Position numbers and translations under genes: made by a program
NCBI GenBank assembly: GCA_944474755.1
Contig: OX104117.1
Location: forward strand, 62,797,522 to 62,861,521
Length of the DNA: 64,000 bases
Direction of reading: 5' to 3'
Source: Limnoperna fortunei
Lineage: Eukaryota > Mollusca > Bivalvia > Mytilida > Modiolidae
Shown: positions 42,405 to 53,257 of the stretch, piece after piece
Numbering within the stretch: the first letter of the stretch is position 1
Layout: each line of letters opens with the position of its first letter
The notes under the pieces: model-generated
Database searches by the model: none
What the model was told of the DNA's origin: nothing
Seen by the model: the letters and a program-made list of their open reading frames with translations, nothing else

Positions 42405-42641
42405 ATATTCTATTCATTATGTACCACAGTGATCTGACTATTCGTCTACAGCTGTATCGAATTCTTTTATATTGTGAAAAATTTTACTTATTAATGCGAA
42501 GGAAACTGCAATTGTAATTACTTATAAATAAATGTTTGTAGAAACTCGTTTAATATAACTAATCAACAAACCTGCAGTGAGCAGTAGAGTTAAATTTTCT
42601 CGATCTTCATAATTAGCTTAACAGTTAATAACAATTGCAAT
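42405..42641 (+). promoter_or_regulatory. 5' flank of signal-peptide exon 1, duplicated at 54438-54647
   Basis: About 240 bp upstream of the ATG align with the flank of the second signal-peptide exon: atattctattcattatgtac versus atattctattgattatgcat, then gatctgactattcgt versus aatctaactgttcgt, and aacaattgcaatATG versus gctgattgcaatATG. A TATA-like TATAAATA lies at 42523-42530, 119 nt before the ATG; the other copy has TATAAAGT 106 nt before its ATG. Conservation above the ATG suggests promoter or 5' UTR sequence. Confidence 0.55.
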
Positions 42642-42711
42642 ATGAGACATGGTAATAATAGATTTTGGCTATTTTTGTTGACGATGTGTTCGATTTTTCA
42701 TTTAAATGAAG
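42642..42711 (+). CDS. Signal-peptide first exon (paralogue 1) of a putative secreted Ig-domain protein
   Basis: The ATG opens 23 codons reading MRHGNNRFWLFLLTMCSIFH then LNE, followed by G|gtaagc, so it ends in phase 1. A short basic start, a hydrophobic core and a small C-terminal region fit a secretory signal peptide. A near-identical exon in length and pattern stands at 54648-54717; both contain RFWL, CS-x-F and LNE at equal positions. No Ig or other phase-1 exon was found between 42712 and the second copy. It may therefore be an alternative first exon of the downstream gene, or the start of a broken duplicate. Confidence 0.6.
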
Positions 42712-44400
42712 GTAAGCATATTTTTATTTTCTGTTTGTTTTTATCTTTACTACCACTATGCACATATTAATACATAAGGGACTGCGTTTGATGTGAAAAT
42801 AAAATGTTGCATTATGAAAAGAAACTTAATTTTAATGTGTTTCGGGGTTCTTATGTGTACCTGTGTAACCAACCAAAATCCACTATTTTTGCGATAAGCT
42901 GGCAATCATTGGCAATTAAGATTGGACTTAAAACATCAGTGTAAACATCTCAAGTCAGATCGTAGAATATGAACTACACGTGTACTACCATCCGACACGA
43001 GTTTCTAATCTTCATCTTGAAAAAATTGAAAAAAAATTATGTCATCTTGTTGACATTTATGAGCCACTTAACTTTGGGAAAAAATAAAATTCAAAATATG
43101 AATACTGAACAATGTATATCATTTATTTTAATGCATGTCACTCATCGTTTTTAAAATCTAGGAAAACCACAAATGTTTCAACAATAATACATTTATATTT
43201 ACTATTATATTGAACTTATAAAAACGTTTCTGAAATTACCTTTCTGAAAAAATTGTAGTTAAAAATCTACAATGTAATATGAATTTGATTGTTGTTAAAC
43301 TAGAAATAGCAGTTCGCACACCATAAATCACATGTTTCTTGTTTATCAATGAAATCAAGTTTTTCAAACTTAATACGTGCATAAATGCTGCATGAATACC
43401 ATAAAAAATGTTTGAAGTCGCTAAAACAGCATTAAAGCTTAAACAGGATGGGAAGTACAGTAAAAACGACAGGGCGTAGACTATAACGACTCCATTGAAA
43501 TCTATAATAGAACGGCCCCTTCAATTGTGTATCTAGCAGACTGTTGAACAAACTAAGTATCAATAATTTAGTTGTATAACATCGTAAAATGACCGTAGAC
43601 ATTATATTAACTAAAAATTTTGTAGTGAGCTAAATACAATCACCATTGCTCTTATGAACCCCCTGATACATTTTTAACATAATAAAGACATTTATCTTTT
43701 CTAATATCACTAAATTAATGCAGCAGTCAAACATGTTCACTATCTGAAAGATTTTCATTTAGTTATATTTTTGAAAACAAATACTTCGTGTGATCTATGA
43801 AACTGAACCTTATATTTATTTAGTTATATATGTGGAATTTATATGTTGAGAATGTTAGAGAGTTATATCGCATGTCTATGCCAGGCTTCATATAATTTTG
43901 AATTCATTTAGCCAGATGGTAGAAGTATTCGTCATTAATGATCCACACATGCAAGTTTAAACAAATTGCCTAAATACGGCGATTTATTTAAGAAGCGTTC
44001 GTTATGGTAACCGTAGAATCTGCGGAATCTACCTGGAAAAGAAATACTATTATCCCCGTATCAGTGTTATTCCTGGAATTTGATTGGTCAATTACACGTC
44101 GTGACAAAACTAATATACCCGGGGCGTTGCTAGGTCCTATACCCGGGTGTTGCTAACCGTTAGTTTCACAAAAGTACGAAAGATGCCTAAATACTAGAAA
44201 TGGTAATTAATTTGCGTCATATACAGGATGATGAAATCTTGGACAAAATGTCCAAATGCATTTATTTGCAACAGAAAAAGAAACAAAAGATATGGAGTTT
44301 GACAAACAACGACGTCACACTATTATGACGTCTCTGAAAGACATTCAGCGCCAAAACTTAATTTTTCAACATCTATTTGATCCAACAAAAACTGTTTTTG
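42712..44400. other. Stretch after signal exon 1
   Basis: Intron-like. About 100 bp after the donor still resemble the second copy (aaaataaaatgttgca versus aaaataaaatgtcgca). A SINE body fragment lies at about 42893-42940 (ctggcaatcattggcaatta). Otherwise nothing is recognised. Confidence 0.45.
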
Positions 44401-44406
44401 ACAACT

Positions 44407-44435
44407 GTAGGGTTCTACCAAAGGTAGTACCCTAC
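44407..44435. repeat. Short hairpin, 13-bp arms
   Basis: gtagggttctacc and ggtagtaccctac pair with one mismatch around an aaa loop. It lies ~140 bp before the longer inverted repeat at 44577-44714. Confidence 0.6.
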
Positions 44436-44576
44436 ACCTTTTAAAAAAACAATATTTGTACCAAATTCCAATAAAACTCTCTTTGATAATGAAGAAAACG
44501 TTACTTTAACGTCCGCCATTGCACTGACAATGAACCTAAAAATCCACCATTTCAAATTAAAAACGGGGATAAATTC

Positions 44577-44714
44577 GTTATACACGTTCATATCCGTAGA
44601 TATGGAGATTTTAACACCTTCAGCACCCCTGTACACCCTTTGGCTTCGCCTCAGGGCGTACATGGGGCACTTCAGGTGTTAAACTCCATATCTACGGATA
44701 TGAACGTATATAAC
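44577..44714. repeat. MITE-like inverted repeat, ~138 bp
   Basis: The outer arms contain cgttcatatccgtagatatg (left) and catatctacggatatgaacg (right), essentially exact complements over ~35 bp, then weaker pairing through taacacctt and aggtgtta to a central hairpin (tgtacaccct...cagggcgtaca). The open frame on the minus strand here is a by-product. Confidence 0.75.
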
Positions 44715-45254
44715 TAATACATGTAATATGCATGAAAGCAATGGTATTTTATTAACCGAAGACGTTGTGGAAATACTTTGGTAAAACTGTATCATATTAA
44801 AAACCCACGTGGCTTTCCTTAAAGTTGGGAATTTAACGCTAGTTAATCATATGCTCGTCTCCGTGTAGAAAAGAGTGGGTCTAATTGGGAACAGAGGGGT
44901 TTGTCGTTAAGAGTATGATAAATTAACCAGGTCATGAACCATAGTATGTAAACAGTAGGAACTTTAGTGACTCCATTTATATAATTTAAAGATTTATAAT
45001 GCAAAGATTGTGTGCATTGAATCTAATACATTAAACCGTTACTTTATTTAAGGTAACGTGAATTGCCTGCTGTTCCATCCCATGTATTTGTGCATTGCTT
45101 GTCTCCTAATGTTTTTGTTGCCTCTATATTTCTACAAAGCCGGTGATTGGAAGTTATAAAACCAGGTATACTAACTGCAAGCGTTTGCAAATCATTTGAG
45201 AATTATAGACACCGTATGCAGAAGAAGCTGGAATATCGCTGCATATTTGAGAGA

Positions 45255-45307
45255 ACAGCAACAATGTCATGTACATCTTTACATGATGTACATGACATTG
45301 TTGCTGT
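45255..45307. repeat. Perfect 23-bp hairpin, 7-nt loop
   Basis: Positions 45255-45277 and 45285-45307 are exact inverted copies (acagcaacaatgtcatgtac and so on) around tttacat. It falls within the open frame 45147-45365, which has no family resemblance. A perfect stem in decayed DNA implies a recent origin or selection. Confidence 0.8.
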
Positions 45308-45797
45308 GTTTTCTTTAATTTCTTATTCTGAAGGATATATTAACGGAAGCCACTCCGAAAATTGAGGGTTGTTAATTGAAACAACATCATCAATCCATGT
45401 ATATGTGAAATTAAATATTACAAATCTGACAAAAATATGTCTAGAGTTATTAGAGTCATGCAGAACAATAAAAAAATAACATGACTATGAAATATAAATG
45501 TTTGAATTGTTAAATTTTCTTCCTCTTATAACATGCTCATCCTATTACAATTCGGAGATAACAACAATGATTGGTTTGTATTGTAAACCAGGAAAACAGT
45601 GCAAATGGACCTATGGTATTCGAAAAAAAGTTGGATCTTTGTTTTTTGAAGAGTCAAATGATGAGGTATCTGGATCCAAATTTGTTTAAGGTTGACTTTT
45701 AAGGTTGAAGAGTGACAATTCACCTAGTTTATGATTCTTTTTAATCAAAATCTAGCACTACAACATATATGACCAAGTTTAAAGACAGCTTAAAATA

Positions 45798-45798
45798 G

Positions 45799-45828
<30 letters not shown>
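45798..45828. repeat. Microsatellite (TA)n
   Basis: About 15 TA units. Confidence 0.9.
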
Positions 45829-45830
<2 letters not shown>

Positions 45831-46084
45831 ATCATCTAATCTTTCTGATAAAAATTGTCAATTGAAATAAATATTTGAACACAAGAAAACCGTCCGAATG
45901 GACAGAGCAGTCCGAAAACGTGATTTAAAAGCAGTTTCTGTATGTTTTATACATCTCTGGTAACAAGAATAAACAGATATTATTATAATAAATTAAAACC
46001 ATAAACTAATTATTTTCGACCGTTGGATCAAATTTTTTAAAACTTTGATCCTGGACGTTTCGAAAAGAAAGTGAATATTCTTTC
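45829..46084. other. Stretch without recognised features
   Basis: AT-rich DNA up to the 3' end of the minus-strand retrotransposon. Confidence 0.45.
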
Positions 46085-46221
46085 TAGACAGACAGCAAAA
46101 CTTTATTGATTAACCTCAGACACAAATGGTGTACAAGAGGACACATTACATAAATATACAGAAATACAATAGTACACAAATACACATTTTCAAAACATTA
46201 GTAATAATACACCTAGCAAGT

Positions 46222-46485
46222 TTATAGCAACTTGGCAAGATTTCTTAGGAATGATGCCAAGTTTCTGTACAGTTCGGTATGACAATTAACCAGTAGCCAT
46301 ATTAATTTGTGTTTTTGTGGGTTGTTAATAAAATAAAGGGGGAAACGTATTCTGCGCATATTTAATATTTCTGCATTTTGACATATAATAATATAATGGA
46401 ATTCATCGCCAATACCTTGCCTACAAAGATGACATACTCTCTGTTCTCTTGGGATCCCGGTCCATCTACATGTTTCTACTGGCAA
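46222..46485 (-). pseudogene. Retrotransposon ORF2 C-terminal zinc-motif region
   Basis: Encodes TGIPREQRVCHLCRQGIGDE then FHYIIICQ, the C-x2-C...H...C block that follows the RT in many non-LTR elements, and a tail of 45 residues. It reads open for 87 codons, but upstream ORF2 is broken. Confidence 0.7.
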
Positions 46486-46935
46486 TTTTAAGTTGGAACA
46501 TCTTAATTTAGCAGTTTGGTAAATAACTTGTTACGCCTTATCAAATATGATTTTTGTTTTTGAATTCAAAGTAAAATTCACTTCTGGATGATATGTTAGA
46601 ATTATTAAACCATGATTGAATAAACCTATCCTTAAGACGTTGGAATACAAGATTTTTAAGCAAAGTTCTTTTATCTGGAATATGATCATTCCAGATAAAA
46701 TTCAGACCAACATCATCCATGATAGATTTATTAAATGATATTCACTTGAACCTATCTGGATGTGTAGAGTACATAGAAAAAATTATTTTATACATGATAG
46801 AAGACAATTTAGTTCCATCTTGCAGAAGACTGTTCCAGTACAAAAAAGTCTTCTCTGTATTAATATTTCCATTGGTAATCTACCTAGTTCACCATAAATC
46901 ATGTAGTTTGGTGTACTACTTCTAGCGGTTAGTAT

Positions 46936-47410
46936 TCATTTACAGAATTGTAAATGGACTTTTTCAATAATATCTATATTTTCGATGCCCCACACTTTAG
47001 ACCCATACATTAATATTGGACCAACTAATGTGTCAAATAATGTTAGTTGTAGGTCAATAGGAATGGCGATGTTAGTTATTTTCTTGTAAAGAGTAAATAA
47101 AGCCTTTTGAGCATGTTCAGTCATCATCTTTCTTGCTTGACTAAAACTGTCATTAAAATTGAAAAGAACGCCATAATAAGTATAGGAATCTACAATGTTT
47201 ATCTCTTCTCCGTAAATTTTAAAGGCGTTTCGTGGTCTATATTTTCTTTTACACAAAACTACAACTTTAGTTTTACTAATATTAACTTTTAACCGCCAAT
47301 GTTAAAATTCATTTCAAAAACATTCAGAAAATTTTGTAATCCATCTGCCGTTTCTGACAGAAGTGCTGTATCATTAGCATATAATATAGTTGAAACTTCA
47401 TCGTTTTCTG
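46936..47410 (-). pseudogene. Reverse transcriptase palm and thumb fragment with a mutated active-site box
   Basis: From 47400 downward: NDEVSTILYANDTALL, where the family has YADD, so the second active-site residue is Asn. Then LQNFLNVFEMNFN, a frame change, and 106 codons with YTYYGVLFNFNDSFSQARKM, LFDTLVGPILMYGSKVWGIE and KVHLQFCK, the thumb of a jockey/CR1-type RT. Fingers and most of the palm are deleted at the junction near 47405. Confidence 0.72.
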
Positions 47411-47411
47411 A

Positions 47412-47917
47412 CTAATCGGTTTCATTAATAACTTTAAAATGTTCATATAGATTTTGAAGGGATATTTCTGAACTGTAATGTTTTGTTTTATTTATCTTAT
47501 TTAAAATTTTCCAAAATTGCGTTGGGTCTTTTTTAGAAAAATTACGAAGTTCGTTTGCGGATCTCTTTTGGTAGTCAGAATATGCTTGATTTAAATGAAA
47601 TTTATGCACTCTTTTATCACGTTTCATGCCTAGACTATTCTCTTCGTTTTTTATAAAACCATATCTCTTTCTTGCTTTGTGATTTTTTTTCTTGATTTAG
47701 CTCATTGTCTGTTATACCATGGTTTGGAATCATCGTGTTTAAAAAATGGTTTACGGTTTCGAATTTGACCAAAAGAATCGGTAGCTGCGTGAACAAAATA
47801 TTTCCCAATATCATCAACAATGGCGTTTAGTTCAACCCGTGATATATTTCCTTCAATAGATAATGCTTCAAGTTTTAACATAATATTTGCAAGAGTTCCG
47901 GCAGAGTCGTCGTGCAC
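47412..47917 (-). pseudogene. ORF2 linker between endonuclease and reverse transcriptase
   Basis: Frames covering AGTLANIMLKLEALSIEGNI and DDIGKYFVHAATDSFGQIRN, then KPWYN, and finally HKFHLNQAYSDYQKRSANEL with DPTQFWKILNKIN. PWYN and P-x-x-F-W-K-x-(I/L)-N are conserved marks before the RT domain. One frameshift near 47700 and the deletion at 47405 break it. Confidence 0.65.
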
Positions 47918-48525
47918 TATATTTCTAAACTCGAATTTCTTATCGATATTCCATTTAGGTAACCACGATTAATATAATCATAACGTTTACTTGAGGAGAT
48001 GTTGCCTTGATTGTTTGTACAGAATCGAAATCCTATCATACAATGACCATCAGAAAATAATGGCATGAACTCCACAATTTCAAAATTAACTATTGATGGA
48101 AAGAGATCAGAAGATAAAATAAGATAGTCAACTACACTTAAATCCCTGCATGTTTTCTTCCCAATACCCTTATCTAAACAATTCTGGAAATAGCTATACA
48201 CAGATTGTTGTTTTCGCAAAATTCTAAAAGTCTGTTCCCGTAGTTATTTGGACCACATGAACATTGTGAAGCTCTCTCCAAGGGTATGCCATTTTCTAAC
48301 AGTTTTTCATAGTCATATAGATATTCAAGTATGTCGCCGTCGGCATCTAGATCAAATAAATTAACAATAGTTTCATCAGGTACAATAAAATCAGATAGGT
48401 TTCATGTTTTTGCGTTAAAGACGCCCGCTTATGCGACATGAAAATTTTCTGATTTAGTTAATTGTAATAAATCGTTTTTTATTTCTCAAAAAGCTTTAAG
48501 ATTTGAATATTTTGAGTTTTCCGGT

Positions 48526-48565
<40 letters not shown>

Positions 48566-48850
48566 ACCAAAGAGAACATCTGCATTGACTGATAGGATAT
48601 CTTTTGATATCCGAAACCAAAGGACAAATTCACTATCAGTTTGCAAAAATGTCAGAGAATGCTTTAAATGCTTTTATAAATCATCACAATCCACCTGACG
48701 CTCTATTAAATTTTGTTTCTGTTTTTTTGTAACGTATTCATAATCACTTGGTTACTTTAAAACATCGAGATCTCTCAGTTTTGTTTCAACAAAAATCAGG
48801 TAAAATCAGCTGATAATAATTTGGTTTTTAAGCTACATACTTTTAAAAAA
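47917..48850 (-). pseudogene. AP-type endonuclease of the retrotransposon, with TA microsatellite insertion
   Basis: In minus-strand order: FVETKLRDLDVLK (about 48775), LQTDSEFVLWFRISKDILSV and LFGCIY (about 48575-48650), then PPENSKYSNLKAF (after the TA run), VFNAKT (family GDFNART; the Asp reads Val) and SDFIVPDET, later RDLSVVDYLILS and FMPLFSDGH at about 48045-48145. E-T-K, Y-x-P-P and S-D-x-H are hallmarks of the retrotransposon endonuclease fold. Several stops are present, so it is inactive. Confidence 0.68.
48526..48562. repeat. Microsatellite (TA)n within the endonuclease
   Basis: About 18 TA units lie exactly where the endonuclease should read I-Y-x-P-P, between GCIY and PPEN codons. 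A tatata-like codon pair (Y-I) probably seeded the expansion. Confidence 0.85.
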
Positions 48851-48965
48851 CAACATTTCAAATCAATATTTTACAGTTAAATACAGTTTTATTGTCAAGT
48901 AATTTTAACTTTGATGAACCCATTGCATCTTGTCCCTAATTTCGAATGCTATGCCTAGCTTTATA

Positions 48966-49870
48966 CTATTGCGGCCCTTGTCTCTGTCTTTTACTTGGCT
49001 GAGTTATTGTTGGGGACGGAGTCTGGTGCTTAAAGACATTGTTCGTCGCACTTGGAACAGCAGTTTCTTCTTGTGTAGAATGTGGCTCGTACATGACATT
49101 GTCAATATAAAGTTTATCTCGAACCATTACTGCATGTTTTTTGTCGAGTTTTGCCTGTTTCATAATGGGGTAAAGCTGCTTTCTACGTTGTTCAATTTCA
49201 TACGGAAACTGTTTATTGATGCCGTTAGGTTTGCTTCTAAGCCTGTGGGCGCAGCTAAGGACGTCTTCTAAGTCTTTACGATAGAGAAATCGTGCCACTA
49301 TTGCAGGTCTCCTACTATCGCGTTTTTGGCGTTTAAAATCTATGCACGTTCCCAAATTCAAGATGATGAGTAATACTCAGCCCATTACAGATGAAACAAC
49401 GTAGTACTTCTTCAGTATCCTCATCCCTCACACGGTTCAGTCCTGTGAACATTAAGTTGTTTTTCATCGATCGACACTTAAGATCGAGTACTGCATCATT
49501 AAGCTTTGTTATTTCATCGGACTGTTCTATTGGCTGAAATTTTGTTCTCGAGACTGACCCGTTCTCTAACCGGCATATTCTGGCATTATGCTAAAGTATT
49601 TTGGTAGTGTTAAGTTTGATTTGGCTTTCAGCGCGTTGTAATTGCTTTTCCGCAGTTCCTAATTGTTTTTCAATTTTATCAAATAAGTTGCTGACACTCT
49701 GACAGCTTGTTTCACCTTCAGATAATTTCAATGACTAACTTTTTGTTAATGTTTATTCCCATTGTCTTAATACTTTTTTCAATACTTGTTACTACATTGG
49801 GTATCATATTAAGAATAGGTGGCGCTGTCATCAGTGGCCTCCACTATCTTTCTACTTTCAGGTAGCAATC
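48966..49870 (-). pseudogene. Retrotransposon ORF1 (L1-ORF1p-like) with frameshift
   Basis: The 131-codon open frame at 48966-49361 encodes RRPAIVARFLYRKDLEDVLS, QFPYEIEQRRKQLYPIMKQA and KHAVMVRDKLYIDN. It is preceded in another frame by AVLDLKCRSMKNNLMFTGLN, EDTEEVLRCFI and NVHRF. ORF1 proteins of this type bind RNA and begin with a coiled coil; the upstream leucine-rich and lysine-rich words fit that but contain stops. The frameshift lies near 49350. Confidence 0.68.
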
Positions 49871-49900
49871 GTGTCGTATATGAGAGAGACATATTGTGCT

Positions 49901-50394
49901 GTCTGTATAGCAATATGATTACTACTTCTTTACTACTTTGTTTACAATATTTATATCATAATCATCAATGAAAGTCCAATGTCCAATCTTACACAATGTG
50001 TTGTTAATTGTGCTCTATTATAGCCAACTTAGAGCCCCGGGCACAAGACAGGTCTCTATGAACTTTGAACCATATTTCAAAACAATGTCTATAAAATAAA
50101 CAAATATAAAAAGTGCTTCAAAAGACCCAAATCCGTAATATTTTTGTTAAATAAAGTTAGCGGAGGATAAGACATACATCAATATGTACAATTTCAGGAT
50201 TTTATGTCCATAATCAGAATGCAACTATCCAAAATTCATAGTTTTTTATGAGCGAAAAACAAGCACATCTACCATCTAGGATATTGGAAACGTTTCCTTT
50301 TGATGAATGATAAGTAATGTATTAGGGATGTTTATCATATAACTGTAAGCTTGAACCCATATTTGTTCGTGGTAATTTAAATATTCAAAAAGTT
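49901..50394. other. Stretch without recognised features
   Basis: AT-rich DNA; no recognised features. Confidence 0.45.
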
Positions 50395-50650
50395 CCAGCA
50401 TGGAATTCTAGAAACCAGCGTAGTGCCTCATTCTGTCAGTCATCTACTACGAATCGAGCGAAATATTCGTGGACAACAACGCCAGACTGCATCTTGCTTG
50501 CGTGGTGATGACTTATTTGCGTGTTGAAATGGTAAACGCATTGCAATGACAAAAAGAAGTCCCGACTTGAATCCAATCTAGCACATCTGGTAATCATTGG
50601 TGGTCATCATTTGCGAGAACGCCTCCTCTGCTTCTAGTTGGTGGTATAAG
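50395..50650 (+). pseudogene. Tc1/mariner-like transposase C-terminal fragment
   Basis: VDNNARLHLACVVMTYLRVE (about 50470-50530) matches the family's D-N-A-R-P-H box, and after a frameshift KRSPDLNPI-stop-HIW (about 50550-50590) matches S-P-D-L-N-P-I-E-x-L-W, the catalytic Glu codon being TAG here. Strand and sequence differ from the remnant at 28310-29780, so this is an independent insertion. Confidence 0.65.
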
Positions 50651-52555
50651 GAGCCTTTAGACATAGGTGTGAACAAAAGTTACATGCAATATTAAAGTTT
50701 TCCAACAGAAATGTACATTTAACAATTTTAGTGTATGCAAATTTAATGACAACATACTTGAATCTGACATACTGCAGTTTCATTTGACAATATATAGCTT
50801 TGTTAAAACGACTGCTTAACTTGTGTAACAAAGTTAGGTAGAGAATTATTCGTTTTAAGCTTTTGTAAATTTTACAGTGTTTACTTATAAAAAACAAATG
50901 AAGAGGAATCGCTTTAATTTTATGATTGTATATCCCCTGCACATTTAAACTTAATATACCAAAACTATTTATAAATTATTATAAAATAAAAACTTTTACT
51001 CTGTGTTTATAGCACAGAGTACAGATATTACAATTTGCATGCACAATTTAAACCATATTCTACAAAGGCGTGCAGAGGAAATGACTAGTGTTGATTGTGA
51101 CACATGCATAATTACAAATAACATACATGTATCATCGGCGTCATTTATAACGTACAATTAGTGAAGAACATATTTTAAATTGAGTTTTTTGCTGAATTAT
51201 TCAATTATACATGTAACTTATCAAATAAGGCTTTATGTTATTCTCCCAAAGAGAAATCATTAAAGTATACAAAATCTGCAATCATAATTACTTGACGTTG
51301 ATAAATTTTCCCGCCTTTTCATTATTCACGACGTCAACGTTTTTTGAGGCGTAATACAATTAATGACATTTTATTACGAGGTATTCCGGTTATTCAGTCC
51401 CCAAAGTACTTGGTTAACTTAAATGTCTTAAATTTCCACCCGTTATAATTTAATAGACACACATTTGTGGCAGATTTGCCTTACTGCTAAACCGCTAAAT
51501 ACACGTTTATCACCATAGAATAATCGAGAATTTAAGAGGTTTGATATATTTCCAAATATATTAGCAATTTCTTAATAGTCCCCATAAAACCAACTGTAAC
51601 CACGCCAGTGATGATTAACATCCACTCATGAAACGTGAACGCCGAGGTTCCGACAAGATTGGCTTTACACATTTACAGTATAAATTCTTGGGTAGTGTTT
51701 GATTGAAAACAGTTTATTCGGACGAAGGTAAAATGTAAAAATATATTCAAATTCTTCTTTTCCTTAAATTGTATTTCGTTCGGTACTGTTGCGTCCCATT
51801 GTTTTTCGATCCGACTAAATATATTTTGATTTTAAAAGAATGCATTTGTCCTGATCTGATGCGTAAATTGTAATGTTGGAAGTAATTCTTTATACATACA
51901 TGTAAGAAAACAATCATGTTATGATTGCAAAAATCTTAACTAAAAATCAATAAAAGCATCTTCAAGTTATATTTATATAATAAATGAAATTAATTGTGTT
52001 CCTTGTAATCGAAGATCCAATGGATATGCCGTTATAGGAAATAGAAAGTAAAAGTTTATTGGTTATCATTTTATACATGTTATTTATAGCCATTTGATTG
52101 TCTGATTGCTGAAACAGGTGTACAAAACTATACTAAAATATGTTAAGTAGAATAAACATTGTAATTGACACACAACCTTTGGGAAGTCATTATGTTTTAC
52201 AATTTGTTTGGAAAATTTGTCACATAATTCTTGGAAAAATGTTGGTTCCATTTTTATATTTCCGACAAGTCATTATCTGTTTGAATGCTGAATTTGGAAC
52301 TAAATGACGCTAACCCATAGTAACGCGTGTATTCTACAGACAAACTTGCATTCTTATTGGATAAAAAAAGTTACGTATTCTGCGTGAGAACAATTTAATT
52401 TGTTATGCTCTGAAAAGAGATCTCATTTATATATCAATAATCCGAAATTAATAAATACTGAAAATATAATCACGAGTTATCATATTATCAACATTTCTGA
52501 TGCGGGATCGATTATTCTGTTTCTTAAATTGATGAATAATAGCTATGTCGACAAG
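50651..52555. other. Stretch without recognised genes
   Basis: AT-rich DNA. A 9-bp perfect inverted word (tactctgtg and cacagagta) lies at about 50998-51022. The 102-codon minus-strand open frame at 50634-50942 has no family resemblance and no start or splice context; I do not call it. Confidence 0.45.
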
Positions 52556-52558
52556 TAA

Positions 52559-53254
52559 AGCCCCAGTCACATTAGAGCTTACGACCACTTGCGACCACCG
52601 GCGACGCGTAAAACCGACGATCATCGGCGATTGTCTGCGACCAAACCCTCTTTGCGCAGAAAAATTTACTACCGCGATTATCGTACGACCAGTTATTGAC
52701 AATCGTACGACAACTTGTCGTAAGACCATCGCACGATTACTAAATACTACTCAAGACTATCAGTGACTAATAATGTCACGTGGTCTGTGTCTTGTCACAG
52801 GAAATCTTTAACTAGTCTCTGACGATCGTACGATGGTTGCAATTTATCGTAGAGAAGTCGCTAATTGTCATTTGTAATCGTGGGTGGTCGTAAGACAAGT
52901 CACTACTAGTCGCACGATGATCTTAAGACTTTGGAAAGACTACCTGCGACCGAGGGACAAGGACATCGGCGCCGACCAGTTGAAGATTATTACAGACTTT
53001 CGAACGACGATCGTGCGACAGCCTAAGACCTTATAAGATCACTAGCGACCTGTTTGATCGCAAGGAGGTTTTTGTGCAAGCTCAAAAACCTCTCTGCGAC
53101 TGAAATTGGTCGTGGGACCTTAATAAGATAACCTGCGACTGTCGAAGATCACCGATGACCGTCGTAAGACTTTTTAAAGATTCTTCGCGACCAGAGGTCA
53201 CTGGTGATCGTCAACTGGTCTTAAGTGGTCGTAAGCTCTAATGTGACTGGGGCT
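52559..53254. mobile_element. 696-bp TIR element with perfect 32-bp ends and TAA target duplication
   Basis: 52559-52590 and 53223-53254 are exact inverted copies (agccccagtcacattagagc and 12 more bases). TAA stands on both flanks (52556-52558 and 53255-53257), the 3-bp TWA-type duplication of PIF/Harbinger elements. The interior is dense in gcgacc, cgtacga and gtcgtaag words in both orientations, in sharp contrast to the AT-rich flanks. No transposase is encoded; the open frames are word by-products. A non-autonomous element, with intact ends suggesting recent mobility. Confidence 0.85.
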
Positions 53255-53257
53255 TAA

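Larger units (their letters stand above)
46085..49900 (-). mobile_element. Non-LTR retrotransposon, degenerate, with ORF1 and gutted ORF2
   Basis: In minus-strand order: ORF1 (49870 to 48966), AP-type endonuclease (about 48850 to 47920), linker (47830 to 47412), a residual RT palm and thumb (47410 to 46936), a C-terminal CCHC-like zinc motif (46440 to 46370) and a 3' end near 46090 with caataaagttttgctgtctg. Order, strand and spacing argue for one insertion. Decay includes frameshifts, loss of most RT, a mutated YADD box and a TA microsatellite in the endonuclease. It separates the two signal-peptide exons. Confidence 0.75.

Noticed and set aside
45147..45365. 72-codon open frame containing the 23-bp hairpin
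   Set aside because: No homology I can name; the frame is probably kept open by chance.
50634..50942. 102-codon minus-strand open frame
   Set aside because: No known motif and no splice or start context; rich in codons expected from AT-rich DNA.
52448..52766. Open frames at the edge of the 696-bp element
   Set aside because: They cross the element border and consist of its repeated words.
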